Positions 53,438 to 62,971 of a DNA stretch of 64,000 bases are shown here, piece after piece. How positions within the stretch are numbered: position 1 is the first letter of the stretch; each line of letters begins with the position of its first letter. The position numbers were made by a program, and so were the translations under genes. The notes under the pieces were generated by a model. That model worked only from the letters and a program-made list of their open reading frames with translations, was not told where the DNA came from and searched no databases. Source of the DNA: Roseateles depolymerans (lineage in GTDB: Bacteria > Pseudomonadota > Gammaproteobacteria > Burkholderiales > Burkholderiaceae_C); NCBI RefSeq assembly GCF_003387155.1, contig NZ_QUMT01000001.1, positions 1 to 64,000 on the forward strand, in the 5' to 3' direction.

Positions 53438-54580
53438 CTAAGCCAGGCAGCCTTCCAGCCCCTGAAGCAGGATGTCTTTCGGCAAATCGATACCAATGAA
53501 GACCAATTTGCTGATTCGGGGTTCTTCCGGCGCCCACTTTGGGCCCAGGTCCGAGCCCATCAGCTGGTGCACGCCCTGGAAAATGACCTTTTTGTCGGTG
53601 CCCTTCATGTTCAGGACCCCCTTGTAACGGAGCATCTTCGGACCATAGACCTGCACGATCGCGCCCAGGAAGTCTTCCAGCTTGGCCGGGTTGAAGGGCC
53701 GGTCCGAGCGGAAGACGAAGGACTTCACGTCGTCGTCATGGTGGTGATGGTGGGGGTGGTTGCAGTGCTCCCCGTGTTCATGGTCGTGGTCATGCCCATG
53801 GTGGTCATGGCCGTGACCGTGATCGTGGTCGTGATCGTGGTCGTGGTCATGCTCCTCCACGCTCAGGAATTCGGGGTCGATCTCCAGCTTGGCATTCAGA
53901 TTGAAGCCGCGCAGGTCGAACACCTCGGAAATGGGCACTTCGCCGAAATGCACCCGGCGCTGCGGCGCGCGCGGGTTCATGTGCTTGAGGCGGTGGGCCA
54001 GGGCGTCCACGGCGGCGTCGTCCACCAGATCGGTCTTGCTCAGGAAGATCTGGTCGGCAAAACCGACCTGGCGGCGCGCTTCCTGGCGGGTGTCGAGCTG
54101 GTCCCCGGCATGTTTGGCGTCCACCAGGGTCAGGATGGAGTCCAGCAGGAAGGTTTCCGCGATCTCGTCATCCATGAAGAAGGTCTGGGCCACCGGGCCG
54201 GGGTCGGCCAGGCCGGTGGTTTCGATCACCACGCGCTCGAAATCCAGCTCGCCGGTGCGGCGGCGGCGCGCCAGGTCGGTCAGGGTGGTGCGCAGGTCCT
54301 CGCGGATGGTGCAGCAGACGCAGCCGTTGCTCAGCTGGATGATCTGTTCCTGGGTGTCGCTCACCAGGATGTCGTTGTCGATGTTCTCCTCGCCGAACTC
54401 GTTCTCGATCACGGCGATCTTCTGGCCATGGGTTTCGGTCAGGACGCGCTTGAGCAGCGTCGTCTTGCCCGACCCGAGGAACCCGGTGAGGATGGTGGCG
54501 GGGATCAGGCCGGGAGCGGCCGAGGGTCCCTCCGCTGGGGCTGCTGAGGCTGCGGGTGCATTCGATGCTGCTGTCGACAT
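53438..54580 (-). CDS. CobW/ZigA-family GTP-dependent metallochaperone
   Basis: A 380-residue COG0523 GTPase. Walker A is GFLGSGKTTLL, the metal site is the GCVCCTIRED (CxCC) motif, with ENEFGEENIDND and SKTDLVDD (NKxD-like). A His/Asp-rich stretch of about 45 residues near position 240-285, with long HD repeats and a CNHPHHHHHDDD end, should bind zinc or a similar metal. The CobW_C domain follows (VKSFVFRSDRPFNPAKLEDFL). Zinc is favoured by family resemblance; no Zur site was confidently found. It is divergent from corC. Confidence 0.88.
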   Translation of the reverse strand: MSTAASNAPAASAAPAEGPSAAPGLIPATILTGFLGSGKTTLLKRVLTETHGQKIAVIENEFGEENIDNDILVSDTQEQIIQLSNGCVCCTIREDLRTTLTDLARRRRTGELDFERVVIETTGLADPGPVAQTFFMDDEIAETFLLDSILTLVDAKHAGDQLDTRQEARRQVGFADQIFLSKTDLVDDAAVDALAHRLKHMNPRAPQRRVHFGEVPISEVFDLRGFNLNAKLEIDPEFLSVEEHDHDHDHDHDHGHGHDHHGHDHDHEHGEHCNHPHHHHHDDDVKSFVFRSDRPFNPAKLEDFLGAIVQVYGPKMLRYKGVLNMKGTDKKVIFQGVHQLMGSDLGPKWAPEEPRISKLVFIGIDLPKDILLQGLEGCLA

Positions 54581-54646
54581 GGTGTACAACCAAAAGTAAG
54601 GAGCTTGGGCCCGGCAAATGGGGGCGAAAGACTGTGGTTCAAGCGA

Positions 54647-55585
54647 ATGTCAATGTCAATGCGTTATTCTGACGCCTCCTCCACCACGGCACACACTGCA
54701 GTGTCTGAACCTCAGCCTAGTCGGCCCGCCAAACATGGCGGGCGTGGCAACGACCATCGCGGTCTTCTGGACCGCGTCCTTGAATTCCTCCATCCGGGCC
54801 CCGACTCCACCAGCGAGTTGATGGAGACCCTGGCGGAGGCCGAAGAACGTGAGCTCATCGCGCCCGAGTCCCGGCAGATGCTGGAAGGCGTGCTGCGCAT
54901 GGCCGAGCTCAGTGCCGGCGATGTGATGGTGGCAGCGCCCCGCATGGACCTGCTGGACATCCACGCCAGTGTGGATGAACTGCTGGGTGCGGTGATCGAC
55001 ACCGGCCATTCCCGCTTCCCCGTGTATGACGGGCAGCGGGACAACATCATCGGCATTCTGCTCGCCAAGGATCTGCTCAAGCTCCAGCGGGCGCCCGAGC
55101 TGAACCTGCGTGCGTTGCTGCGCCCGGCAGTTTTCGTGCCTGAGAGCAAGGGCCTGAACGAGCTGCTGCGGGATTTCCGCTCCAACCGCAACCATCTGGC
55201 CATCGTGATCGACGAGTTCGGCAACACCGCCGGCCTGATCACGATCGAGGACGTGTTGGAGGAGATCGTTGGCGAGATCGAGGACGAATTCGACGTCGGC
55301 CATAGCGATGCCGGCATCTACACCCTGGCCGACGGCAGTTTCCGGGTGGCCGGGGACGCCACCATCGGCGCGGTGAACGAGGCGTTCGGCCTGACCCTGC
55401 CGGACCAGGACTTCGACACCATCGGCGGCATGGTCGCCCATGAGCATGGCCGGGTGCCCCGTCGGGGGGAGTCGGTCGATCTGGCCGGCCTGCGCTTTGC
55501 GGTCATGATCAACCGCGGCGGTGCGGTGCGCTGGTTCAAGGTGATCCGCGTACCCGCCACTGAAGCCGACGACAGCAGCGGCTGA
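54647..55585 (+). CDS. corC: CorC-type CBS-domain transporter accessory protein
   Basis: A 312-residue YbeX/CorC protein. A short N-terminal region (LLDRVLEFLHPGPDSTSELMETLAEA) leads to a CBS pair (VMVAAPRMDLLDIHASVDELL, HSRFPVYDGQRDNIIGILLAKDLL, NRNHLAIVIDEFGNTAGLITIEDVLEEIVGEIEDEFD) and a CorC_HlyC domain ending in FAVMINRGGAVRWFKV. The DUF21 membrane domain is absent, as in E. coli CorC. It has roles in magnesium/cobalt efflux. Three Met (54647, 54653, 54659) compete as the start. The stop overlaps lnt (TGATG). Confidence 0.92.
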   Translation: MSMSMRYSDASSTTAHTAVSEPQPSRPAKHGGRGNDHRGLLDRVLEFLHPGPDSTSELMETLAEAEERELIAPESRQMLEGVLRMAELSAGDVMVAAPRMDLLDIHASVDELLGAVIDTGHSRFPVYDGQRDNIIGILLAKDLLKLQRAPELNLRALLRPAVFVPESKGLNELLRDFRSNRNHLAIVIDEFGNTAGLITIEDVLEEIVGEIEDEFDVGHSDAGIYTLADGSFRVAGDATIGAVNEAFGLTLPDQDFDTIGGMVAHEHGRVPRRGESVDLAGLRFAVMINRGGAVRWFKVIRVPATEADDSSG

Positions 55586-57138
55586 TGCGCGGCGCGGGTT
55601 CTTTCCTGGGGCAGGGCGGTCTGCCCGCCCCTTCGCGCCTGTCCGTGCTGCGTCACCCCCTGCTGGCGCTGCTGGCGGGCGTGCTGCAGACCGGTGCGTT
55701 CGCGCCCAGCCCCGCCTGGTGGTTGCAGCCGCTGGCCCTGGCGGCGCTCTTCTGGGCCGCGCTGGGCAGTCGGCCGCGCCGTGCCGCCCTGCTGGGCGGA
55801 CTGTTCGGCGTAGGCTGGCTGGCCTCCGGACTGTGGTGGCTCTACATCAGCATGCATGACTTCGGTCATCTGCCGGCGGCCGTCTCGGCGCTGGCGGTGC
55901 TGCTGCTGGCGGCCTTCCTGTCTCTGTATTACGCGCTGGCGCTGGGCCTGGCGGCACGCCTGTCGGGGCCGGCCTGGACCCGCGCGCTGGGGGCTGCGGC
56001 CCTGTGGCTGGCGGCCGAGCTGGGCCGGGCGACGCTGTTCACCGGTTTCCCGTGGATTGCCAGCGGCTATGCCCACACCCAGGGGCCGCTGGCGGTTTTT
56101 GCGCCGTGGATAGGCGTCTACGGTATCGCCGCCTTGAGCGCTGCGCTGGCGGCGTCGCTGGCCCTGGGGGCCTGGCGTCAGCTGGGCGTCCTGCTGCTGG
56201 GCATCGGCGCGCTGGGGCCGCTGCTGCCCCGGGACTTCACGCAGCCGGCCGGCAGCTTGGCCGTCTCCCTGGTGCAGCCCAACATTCCGCAGGACCAGAA
56301 ATTCGACAAGGACCGCTTCGACGACAACCTGAACCGCTTGTCGGCCCTGGTCGAATCCGCCCGTGGCCAGGTGGTGATCACGCCGGAATCGGTGCTGCCG
56401 CTGCCCCTGGCCTGGCTGGAGCCGACCTCGGTCGCGCGCCTGCAACAGGCCGCGCAACAGCGCCCGCTGCTGCTGGGCACCTTCCTGGGCAATGAGCAGC
56501 AAGGGTTTGTGAACTCCCTGGTCGCCCTGGGCGTGGCCCAGCCGTACGACTACGGCAAGCGCCACCTGCTGCCTTTCGGGGAATTCATTCCGCCGGGCTT
56601 TCACTGGTTTGTCCGCGCCATGCGCATCCCGATGGATGACCAGGCCCACGGCACCCATCAACGGGCGCTGGTGCTGGGCGGGCAGCGGCTGCGTCCGCTG
56701 ATCTGTTATGAGGATCTGTTCGGCGAGGATGTGGTGGCCAGCGCCCTGGACCAGGGCGAGGCGTCGGCCACTGTGTTTGTCAATGCCAGCAACCTGGCCT
56801 GGTTCGGGCCCCGCATGGTGCAGGACCAGCATCTGCAGTTCTCGCAGATGCGGGCGCTGGAGTTCCAGCGTCCGATCGTGCGGGCCACCAATACCGGGGC
56901 CACTGCGCTGGTGGACCATCAGGGGCAGGTGCGGGCGCGTCTGCCGGCGGAGCAGGCGGGCGTGCTGGAAGTGACCGTCGAAGGTCGTCGCGGCGAGACG
57001 CCGTATGCCCGCTGGCTGGCTGCGGCGGGGTTGTGGCCGCTGTGGCTGGTGGCGGTACTGGGCGTGGGGCTGGGCCTCGCGGGGGGCCGGATGCCGTCCC
57101 GGGGGCAGTCCGGGATGCGTGCGCGGCGGTCGGCCTGA
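55585..57138 (+). CDS. lnt: Apolipoprotein N-acyltransferase
   Basis: A 517-residue inner-membrane enzyme performing the last step of lipoprotein maturation. About six N-terminal helices (residues 20-215) precede a periplasmic nitrilase-like domain. The catalytic residues align as Glu268 (VVITPES), Lys325 (YDYGKRHLLPFGEFIP) and Cys374 (PLICYEDLFG). A final helix closes near residue 495. It overlaps corC by one base; corC-lnt is a conserved pair. Confidence 0.96.
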   Translation: MRGAGSFLGQGGLPAPSRLSVLRHPLLALLAGVLQTGAFAPSPAWWLQPLALAALFWAALGSRPRRAALLGGLFGVGWLASGLWWLYISMHDFGHLPAAVSALAVLLLAAFLSLYYALALGLAARLSGPAWTRALGAAALWLAAELGRATLFTGFPWIASGYAHTQGPLAVFAPWIGVYGIAALSAALAASLALGAWRQLGVLLLGIGALGPLLPRDFTQPAGSLAVSLVQPNIPQDQKFDKDRFDDNLNRLSALVESARGQVVITPESVLPLPLAWLEPTSVARLQQAAQQRPLLLGTFLGNEQQGFVNSLVALGVAQPYDYGKRHLLPFGEFIPPGFHWFVRAMRIPMDDQAHGTHQRALVLGGQRLRPLICYEDLFGEDVVASALDQGEASATVFVNASNLAWFGPRMVQDQHLQFSQMRALEFQRPIVRATNTGATALVDHQGQVRARLPAEQAGVLEVTVEGRRGETPYARWLAAAGLWPLWLVAVLGVGLGLAGGRMPSRGQSGMRARRSA

Positions 57139-57202
57139 GCCAGAACTTCCCTAGAATGGGCGCTTTCTCCAATATGCCCCGTTGTCCAGGGGTCGATGCT
57201 CC

Positions 57203-58156
57203 ATGCTGACTTTCCAGCAAATGATTCTTCGCCTGCAGGAATACTGGTCCAAGCAAGGCTGCGCCCTGCTGCAACCCTACGACATGGAAGTCGGCGCGGG
57301 GACCAGTCACACCGCCACGTTCCTGCGCGCGCTCGGTCCGGAGCCCTGGAAGGCGGCGTATGTGCAGCCCAGCCGCCGTCCCAAGGACGGCCGTTATGGC
57401 GAGAACCCCAACCGCCTGCAGCACTACTACCAGTACCAGGTCGTGCTCAAGCCGGCACCGGACAACATCCTCGAGCTGTATCTGGGCTCGCTGGAAGCGC
57501 TGGGCCTGGACCTGAAGAAGAACGACGTGCGCTTCGTCGAGGACGACTGGGAGAACCCCACCCTCGGCTGCTGGGGCCTGGGCTGGGAGGTCTGGCTCAA
57601 TGGCATGGAAGTCACGCAGTTCACCTACTTCCAGCAGGTGGGCGGCATCGACTGCAAGCCGATCACCGGCGAGATCACCTACGGCCTGGAACGGCTGGCG
57701 ATGTACCTGCAGAACAAGGCCTCGGTCTATGACCTGGTCTATTCCGACGCCACCTCGCCGTCCGGTCGTGTGCTGACCTACGGCGACGTGTTCCACCAGA
57801 ACGAGGTGGAACAGTCCACCTACAACTTCGAATACAGCGACGTCGACTTCCTGCTGCAGGCCTTTGGCGCCCATGAAAAGCAGTCCAAGTTCCTGATGGA
57901 GCAGCAACTGGCGCTGCCCGCCTACGAGCAACTGCTCAAGGCCGGCCACACCTTCAACCTGCTCGACGCCCGGGGCGCCATCAGCGTGACCGAGCGTGCC
58001 GCCTACATCGGCCGCATCCGCAACCTGGCCCGTGCCGTGGCGCAGAGCTATGTGGACAGCCGGGCGCGGCTGGGCTTCCCGATGGCGCCCAAGGACTGGG
58101 CGGACGACGTGCTCGCCCAGATCGAGAAGAAGAACAGCGACAAGAAGGCGGCCTGA
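57203..58156 (+). CDS. glyQ: Glycyl-tRNA synthetase, alpha subunit
   Basis: A 317-residue GlyQ, start [20 protein letters not shown]. The class II motif blocks are present: [40 protein letters not shown] in parts, YLGSLEALG, and [30 protein letters not shown]. It forms an alpha2beta2 enzyme with GlyS, which follows after 14 bases. A TAGAAT hexamer at about 57151-57156 may be a -10 box. Confidence 0.97.
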   Translation: MLTFQQMILRLQEYWSKQGCALLQPYDMEVGAGTSHTATFLRALGPEPWKAAYVQPSRRPKDGRYGENPNRLQHYYQYQVVLKPAPDNILELYLGSLEALGLDLKKNDVRFVEDDWENPTLGCWGLGWEVWLNGMEVTQFTYFQQVGGIDCKPITGEITYGLERLAMYLQNKASVYDLVYSDATSPSGRVLTYGDVFHQNEVEQSTYNFEYSDVDFLLQAFGAHEKQSKFLMEQQLALPAYEQLLKAGHTFNLLDARGAISVTERAAYIGRIRNLARAVAQSYVDSRARLGFPMAPKDWADDVLAQIEKKNSDKKAA

Positions 58157-58170
58157 GCCCGACGACCGAC

Positions 58171-60321
58171 ATGAGCCACATCCCCACCTCCCCTCTGCTG
58201 GTTGAACTGTTTGTCGAAGAACTTCCGCCCAAGGCGCTGAAGAAGCTCGGCGAGTCCTTCGCTGCCGTGCTGGCCGACAGCCTGCGCAGCCAGGGCCTGG
58301 CCGCGGCGGATGCCGTGGTCACCCCTTTCGCGACGCCGCGCCGGCTGGCGGTGCACATCGGCCAGGTGGCTGACAAGGCGGCCGACCGCGCGGTGCAGCA
58401 AAAGCTCATGCCGGTGAGCGTGGCGCTGGACGCCGCGGGTCAGCCCACGCCGGCGCTGCTGAAGAAGCTGGCGGCGGCGGGGGCGGATGCGTCGGTGGTG
58501 CCGCAGCTCAAGCGCGCGCCGGACGGCAAGGCCGAAGCCTTGTTCCTGGACACGGTCGTGCCCGGCGTCACGCTGGTGCAGGGCCTGCAGAAGGCGCTGG
58601 ACGAGGCCCTGGCCCGCCTGCCCATTCCCAAGGTCATGACCTATCAACTGGCCGATGGCTGGAGCGACGTGAAGTTCGTGCGTCCCGCCCATGGTCTGGT
58701 GGCGCTGCATGGGGACGCGGTGGTGCCCGTGTCGGCCCTGGGGCTGCAGGCCGGCCGGACGACGCGCGGCCATCGCTTCGAAGCCCGCCAGTCGCAGATC
58801 GAGCTGCGCCAGGCCGACAGCTACCAGCAGCAACTGCGGGAAGAGGGCGCCGTCATCGTCTCCTTCGAGCAGCGCCGCGCGGACATCGTTCGCCAGCTGC
58901 AGGCCAAGGCCGAGCCGCTGGGCCTGACCCCGATCGACGCGCCGGAGCTGCTGGACGAGGTCTGCGCCCTGGTCGAGCTGCCCAATGTGCTGGCCTGCCA
59001 GTTCGAAGCCGAGTTCCTGGCGGTGCCGCAGGAATGCCTCATTTTGACGATGAAGGCCAACCAGAAGTACTTCCCGCTGCTGGACGGGCACGGCAAGTTG
59101 ACGAACCACTTCCTGGTGGTGAGCAACATCCATCCGGAAGATGCCAGCGCGGTCATCGAAGGCAATGAGCGTGTGGTGCGTCCGCGCCTGGCCGATGCCA
59201 AGTTCTTCTTCGACCAGGACCGCAAGCGCACGCTGGCGGACCGGGTGGGGGGCCTGGCCAAGGTGGTCTACCACGGCAAGCTGGGCAGCCAGGGCGACCG
59301 CAGCGAGCGGGTGCGGGCGATTGCCCACGGCATCGTCAACCAGTTGCGCATGGCCACGCTGCCCTACACGGTGGAAGCCAAGGACGAATTCGATGTGCTG
59401 GACAGCAAGGTCAAGGAAGCCTCGCTGCTGGCCAAGGCCGACCTGCTGACGGACATGGTGGGCGAGTTCCCCGAGCTGCAGGGCATCATGGGCGGCTACT
59501 ACGCCCGTCATGAAGGCCTGCGCGACGGGGTCGCCATCGCCATCGAAGACCATTACAAGCCGCGTTTTGCGGGCGACGCGCTGCCGCGCAACCATACTGG
59601 CACGGTGGTGGCGCTGGCGGACAAGCTCGAGACGCTGGTGGGCCTGTTCGGCATCGGCCAATTGCCCACTGGCGACAAGGACCCCTTTGCCCTGCGCCGC
59701 CATGCGCTGGGTGTGATCCGCATCCTGGTGGAAAAGAATCTGCCGCTGGAGCTGCCGGCGCTGATCCAGTCGGCCTTGCCGGCCTTTGGCGAGCTGATCC
59801 AGGACCCGACCGATGCGTTGCTGAGCTTCTTCGCCGACCGCCTGGCGGTCAGCCTGCGCGACCAGGGCTTCAGCGCCCAGGAAGTCGATGCCGTGCTGGC
59901 CCTGGCGCCGGCGCGGCTGGGGGACGTTCCGCGTCGTCTGGAAGCGGTGCGCAGCTTTGCGGCGCTGCCCGAATCTGCGTCGCTGGCGGCGGCCAACAAG
60001 CGGGTGGGCAACATCCTCAAGAAGATCGAAGGCGAGCTGCCGACCGAGGTCAAGCCCGAGCTGCTGCAGGAAGCGGCCGAGCGGGCCCTGGCGGAGGCGC
60101 TGGCGTCGGTGGGTCCGCAGGCGGACGAGCGCTTTGAGCAGCACGACTACGCGGGCTCCCTCAAGGCCCTGGCGGCCCTGAAGGCGCCGGTGGATGCCTT
60201 CTTCGACCATGTCATGGTCAATGCCGACGACGCGGCGCTGCGGGCCAACCGCCAGGCGCTGCTCAAGCGTCTGCATGACGCCATGAACCGCGTGGCCGAC
60301 CTTTCCCGCCTGGCGGCCTGA
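58171..60321 (+). CDS. glyS: Glycyl-tRNA synthetase, beta subunit
   Basis: A 716-residue GlyS, which carries tRNA-binding and anticodon recognition. It opens SPLLVELFVEELPPKALKKL, has VMTYQLADGWSDVKFVRPAH, LILTMKANQKYFPLLD and LPRNHTGTVVALADKLETLVG, and ends with the DALR anticodon-binding helices (FFDHVMVNADDAALRANRQALL). Length and order match bacterial GlyS. Confidence 0.97.
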   Translation: MSHIPTSPLLVELFVEELPPKALKKLGESFAAVLADSLRSQGLAAADAVVTPFATPRRLAVHIGQVADKAADRAVQQKLMPVSVALDAAGQPTPALLKKLAAAGADASVVPQLKRAPDGKAEALFLDTVVPGVTLVQGLQKALDEALARLPIPKVMTYQLADGWSDVKFVRPAHGLVALHGDAVVPVSALGLQAGRTTRGHRFEARQSQIELRQADSYQQQLREEGAVIVSFEQRRADIVRQLQAKAEPLGLTPIDAPELLDEVCALVELPNVLACQFEAEFLAVPQECLILTMKANQKYFPLLDGHGKLTNHFLVVSNIHPEDASAVIEGNERVVRPRLADAKFFFDQDRKRTLADRVGGLAKVVYHGKLGSQGDRSERVRAIAHGIVNQLRMATLPYTVEAKDEFDVLDSKVKEASLLAKADLLTDMVGEFPELQGIMGGYYARHEGLRDGVAIAIEDHYKPRFAGDALPRNHTGTVVALADKLETLVGLFGIGQLPTGDKDPFALRRHALGVIRILVEKNLPLELPALIQSALPAFGELIQDPTDALLSFFADRLAVSLRDQGFSAQEVDAVLALAPARLGDVPRRLEAVRSFAALPESASLAAANKRVGNILKKIEGELPTEVKPELLQEAAERALAEALASVGPQADERFEQHDYAGSLKALAALKAPVDAFFDHVMVNADDAALRANRQALLKRLHDAMNRVADLSRLAA

Positions 60322-60340
60322 TCGGCCAAGGACAGACAAG

Positions 60341-60991
60341 ATGCCCAACCGGTCCGAGCATTCGCATGGCATGAAGCTGGTGATCCTGGGTCGGGACGGC
60401 ACCATCAACCGCTATCGCGACGACCATGTGAAGGCACCGGAAGAGCTGGAGCCTTTGCCGGGGGCGCTGGAAGCGGTGGCGCGGCTGAATCACGCGGGCT
60501 GGCACACCGTCATGGCCACCAACCAGCCCGGCATCGGGCGGGGCTTGCTGGACATGGCGTCGCTTAATGCGGTGCACCTGAGGCTCAACCAGTTGCTGGC
60601 GGAGAAGGGCGGCCGGCTGGATGCGGCCTTCTTCTGTCCGCATGCACCGGAAGACAACTGCAGTTGCCGCAAGCCGCTGCCTGGGCTTATCGAACAGATT
60701 GGCGAGCGGTTTGGCGTCGATCTGCCGCAGGTGCACATGGTGGGCGCGTCCATGCGGGACGTGCAGACCGCGATGGCGGCTGGCTGCCGTCCGCACCTGC
60801 TGCGCGGCGAGCGCATGGCGGGCGTGGACGAGCAGCAGTTGCAGGAGCAACTGGCGCTGGTGCCGGGCGTGCGGGTCCATCCGGACCTGGCGTCCTTTGC
60901 TGAAACCCTGATCCAAGAAGAGCGTCGTGCCCGTGCGGATGCGCGGGGCGTGACGCCTGTTCCCGAATCCCGTCCTGGAGACCTGAGCTGA
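60341..60991 (+). CDS. gmhB: D-glycero-beta-D-manno-heptose-1,7-bisphosphate 7-phosphatase (variant)
   Basis: A 216-residue HAD-IIIA protein, with AAGGA eight bases before the ATG. MATNQPGIGRGLLD, a four-ligand zinc loop CPHAPEDNCSCRKPLPGL and MVGASMRDVQTAMAAGC match GmhB. The first motif reads ILGRDGTIN at 15-23: Gly17 stands where the nucleophilic Asp of DRDG is expected, while Asp19 remains. One base change (GGT for GAT) would explain it. It normally acts in lipopolysaccharide heptose synthesis. The last 25 residues are a hydrophilic extension. The stop overlaps plsC. Confidence 0.88.
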   Translation: MPNRSEHSHGMKLVILGRDGTINRYRDDHVKAPEELEPLPGALEAVARLNHAGWHTVMATNQPGIGRGLLDMASLNAVHLRLNQLLAEKGGRLDAAFFCPHAPEDNCSCRKPLPGLIEQIGERFGVDLPQVHMVGASMRDVQTAMAAGCRPHLLRGERMAGVDEQQLQEQLALVPGVRVHPDLASFAETLIQEERRARADARGVTPVPESRPGDLS

Positions 60992-61776
60992 TGCTCGCTG
61001 CCCTGCGTTCCCTGCTGTTTGTCCTCTGGCTCACCGTGACCGTCATTCCCTGGGGAACGGCGGTGGTGCTGGTCTCTCCCTTCCTGAGCAGCACCCGGCT
61101 CTACTGGATGTGTGCCGGCTGGCTCACGGTGGCGATGTGGGGCGCGCGGGTCATCTGCGGCGTGCGCTGGAAGGTGCGCGGCATGGAGCATCTGCCCACG
61201 GGTGCCAAGGAATCGGTGATCTTGCTGTCCAAGCATCAATCGACCTGGGAGACCTTTGCGTATCCCATGCTGATGCCGCGTCCGCTGGCCTACGTCTTCA
61301 AGCGCGAGCTGATCTACGTGCCGTTCTTTGGCTGGGCGATGTCGCGGCTGGACATGATCCACATCGACCGCAGCAAGCGCAGCGAAGCCTGGTCCAAGGT
61401 TCTGGCGCAGGGCAAGCGCCTGGCGGCGCAGGGCACCTGGGTCATCATGTTCCCTGAGGGTACGCGTGTGGCGCGCGGCACGGCGGGCGACTACAAGACT
61501 GGCGGCACACGCCTGGCGGTCGAGACGGGACAGCCGGTGGTGCCCATTGCGGTGAACGCTGCCCGTTGCTGGCCGCGCAAGAGCTTCCTGCTGCGTCCGG
61601 GTGTGGTGGACATCTCCATTGGCCCGCAGATTCCGAGCACGGGCCGTGCGCCGGCGGAACTCATGCAGGAAGTCCAGGGCTGGATTGAAGCGGAAATGCG
61701 CCGCCTCGACCCGGACGCCTATCCGGCCAGCGCCCCGGCTCCGGTCGCGGCCCCTCCCGCATCGGCACCGGTCTGA
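60991..61776 (+). CDS. plsC: 1-acyl-sn-glycerol-3-phosphate acyltransferase
   Basis: A 261-residue membrane acyltransferase that makes phosphatidic acid. Helices fill about 5-50. The active-site motif is SKHQSTWETF, HX4E rather than the usual HX4D. FKRELIYVPFFGWAMSRLDMIHIDR and VIMFPEGTRVARGT are motifs II and III, and VVPIAVNAARCWPR is motif IV. A Pro/Ala tail ends the protein. The start overlaps the gmhB stop by one base. Confidence 0.92.
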   Translation: MLAALRSLLFVLWLTVTVIPWGTAVVLVSPFLSSTRLYWMCAGWLTVAMWGARVICGVRWKVRGMEHLPTGAKESVILLSKHQSTWETFAYPMLMPRPLAYVFKRELIYVPFFGWAMSRLDMIHIDRSKRSEAWSKVLAQGKRLAAQGTWVIMFPEGTRVARGTAGDYKTGGTRLAVETGQPVVPIAVNAARCWPRKSFLLRPGVVDISIGPQIPSTGRAPAELMQEVQGWIEAEMRRLDPDAYPASAPAPVAAPPASAPV

Positions 61777-61791
61777 GTACACTTTGCGCCC

Positions 61792-62904
61792 ATGCCGCCT
61801 TCCAAGCTGCGGGGCCTGGCCGAACTGCTGAAGTTCACCCAGCTGTCCCTCTTTGACAGCGCCCCGCCTCCTGCCTCTTCCCCCGCTGTACCGCCTGCCG
61901 CGGCGCCCGTGCCGGTGTCCGGGCCGGCTGCCGGGCCTGGACAGGACCTCGCATCCATTGCGCCGGCGCAGCCGCCGCGACCGCAGGGGCCTCAGCCCCC
62001 GCTCACCCGGCAACCGTCCTTTTTCTCACCGGATGCCACGACGTTGACGCCTTCGCCCCGTCCGCGTGCGGACGGCGCTGCGCTGCGCCAGGTCGTGCTG
62101 CATGGTCAGCCGGTGCCTTACGAGCTCAAGCGAGCGCGACGCCGCAGCATTGGTTTTACGGTCAGCGAGGATGGCCTGCGTGTCTCTGCGCCCAAATGGG
62201 TGGCGCTGGGCGACATCGACAAGGCTTTGCAGCAGAAGGCGGAGTGGATCCTGCGCAAGCTGGTCGAACAGCGCGAGCGAGCACGCCGAACCCAGGCTGC
62301 GCGGGTGCATTGGGGCGATGGCTGCAGCCTGCCTTACCTGGGTGAGCCCTTGATCGTTGTGCTGGACCCGAGCCTGACTGGGGCGCGTCTGGACGAAGGG
62401 CGCAGTGATGCGCAGGGCACCTTGTCCACGGTGGCGCGTCGCATGCTGTACCTGGGGCTTCCGCAAACGGCCACGCCGCACCAGATCCGTGACACGGTGC
62501 AGGCCTGGCTGCAGAGGCAGGCCAAGGCCTGGTTCGAGCCGCGCTGCCGGCATTTTGCTCAGCAGCTGGGGGTCACGATGACGGGCTTGCGTCTGTCATC
62601 GGCCCAGACGCGCTGGGGCAGTGCCAATGCGGACGGCATCATCCGACTGAACTGGCGCCTGATTCATTTTTCTCCGGCGCTGATTGACTATGTGGTCGCA
62701 CACGAGCTGTCGCACCTGCTGGAGATGAACCACAGTCCTCGTTTCTGGGCGGTGGTCCGTTCCGTCATGCCGGACTATGAGTTGGCGCGCGACCGTCTCA
62801 AGCAGGCTGTGCTCCCGTTGATGGATGCAGACGGTGACGACTCGGACGTCCAGAGCGGCGCACCGAATCACGACCACGACCACGCACCGATGGTTGGATA
62901 TTGA
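61792..62904 (+). CDS. YgjP-type M48-like metallopeptidase
   Basis: A 370-residue protein. The first 90 residues are Pro/Ala-rich and disordered. The YgjP (DUF45) domain follows: PYELKRARRRSIGFTVSEDGLRVSAP, RWGSANADGIIRLNWRLIHFSP, and VVAHELSHLLEMNHSPRFWAVV with the HExxH zinc motif. Members are predicted metal hydrolases, and one has been linked to UTP hydrolysis. The end is His/Asp-rich (HDHDHAPM). It starts 15 bases after plsC and is probably the last gene of the glyQ unit. Confidence 0.88.
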   Translation: MPPSKLRGLAELLKFTQLSLFDSAPPPASSPAVPPAAAPVPVSGPAAGPGQDLASIAPAQPPRPQGPQPPLTRQPSFFSPDATTLTPSPRPRADGAALRQVVLHGQPVPYELKRARRRSIGFTVSEDGLRVSAPKWVALGDIDKALQQKAEWILRKLVEQRERARRTQAARVHWGDGCSLPYLGEPLIVVLDPSLTGARLDEGRSDAQGTLSTVARRMLYLGLPQTATPHQIRDTVQAWLQRQAKAWFEPRCRHFAQQLGVTMTGLRLSSAQTRWGSANADGIIRLNWRLIHFSPALIDYVVAHELSHLLEMNHSPRFWAVVRSVMPDYELARDRLKQAVLPLMDADGDDSDVQSGAPNHDHDHAPMVGY

Positions 62905-62971
62905 GAGCAGCGTGGGTGAGCCCTCGCTGATCCGCAACGTCCGATTGGACTGGTGGAAGTCCTGGGTGTGA

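Noticed and set aside
54581-54646. Zur box in the cobW-corC spacer
   Set aside because: A weak GCGT-N7-ACGC symmetry lies near the corC start, but it does not resemble a Zur palindrome well enough to call.
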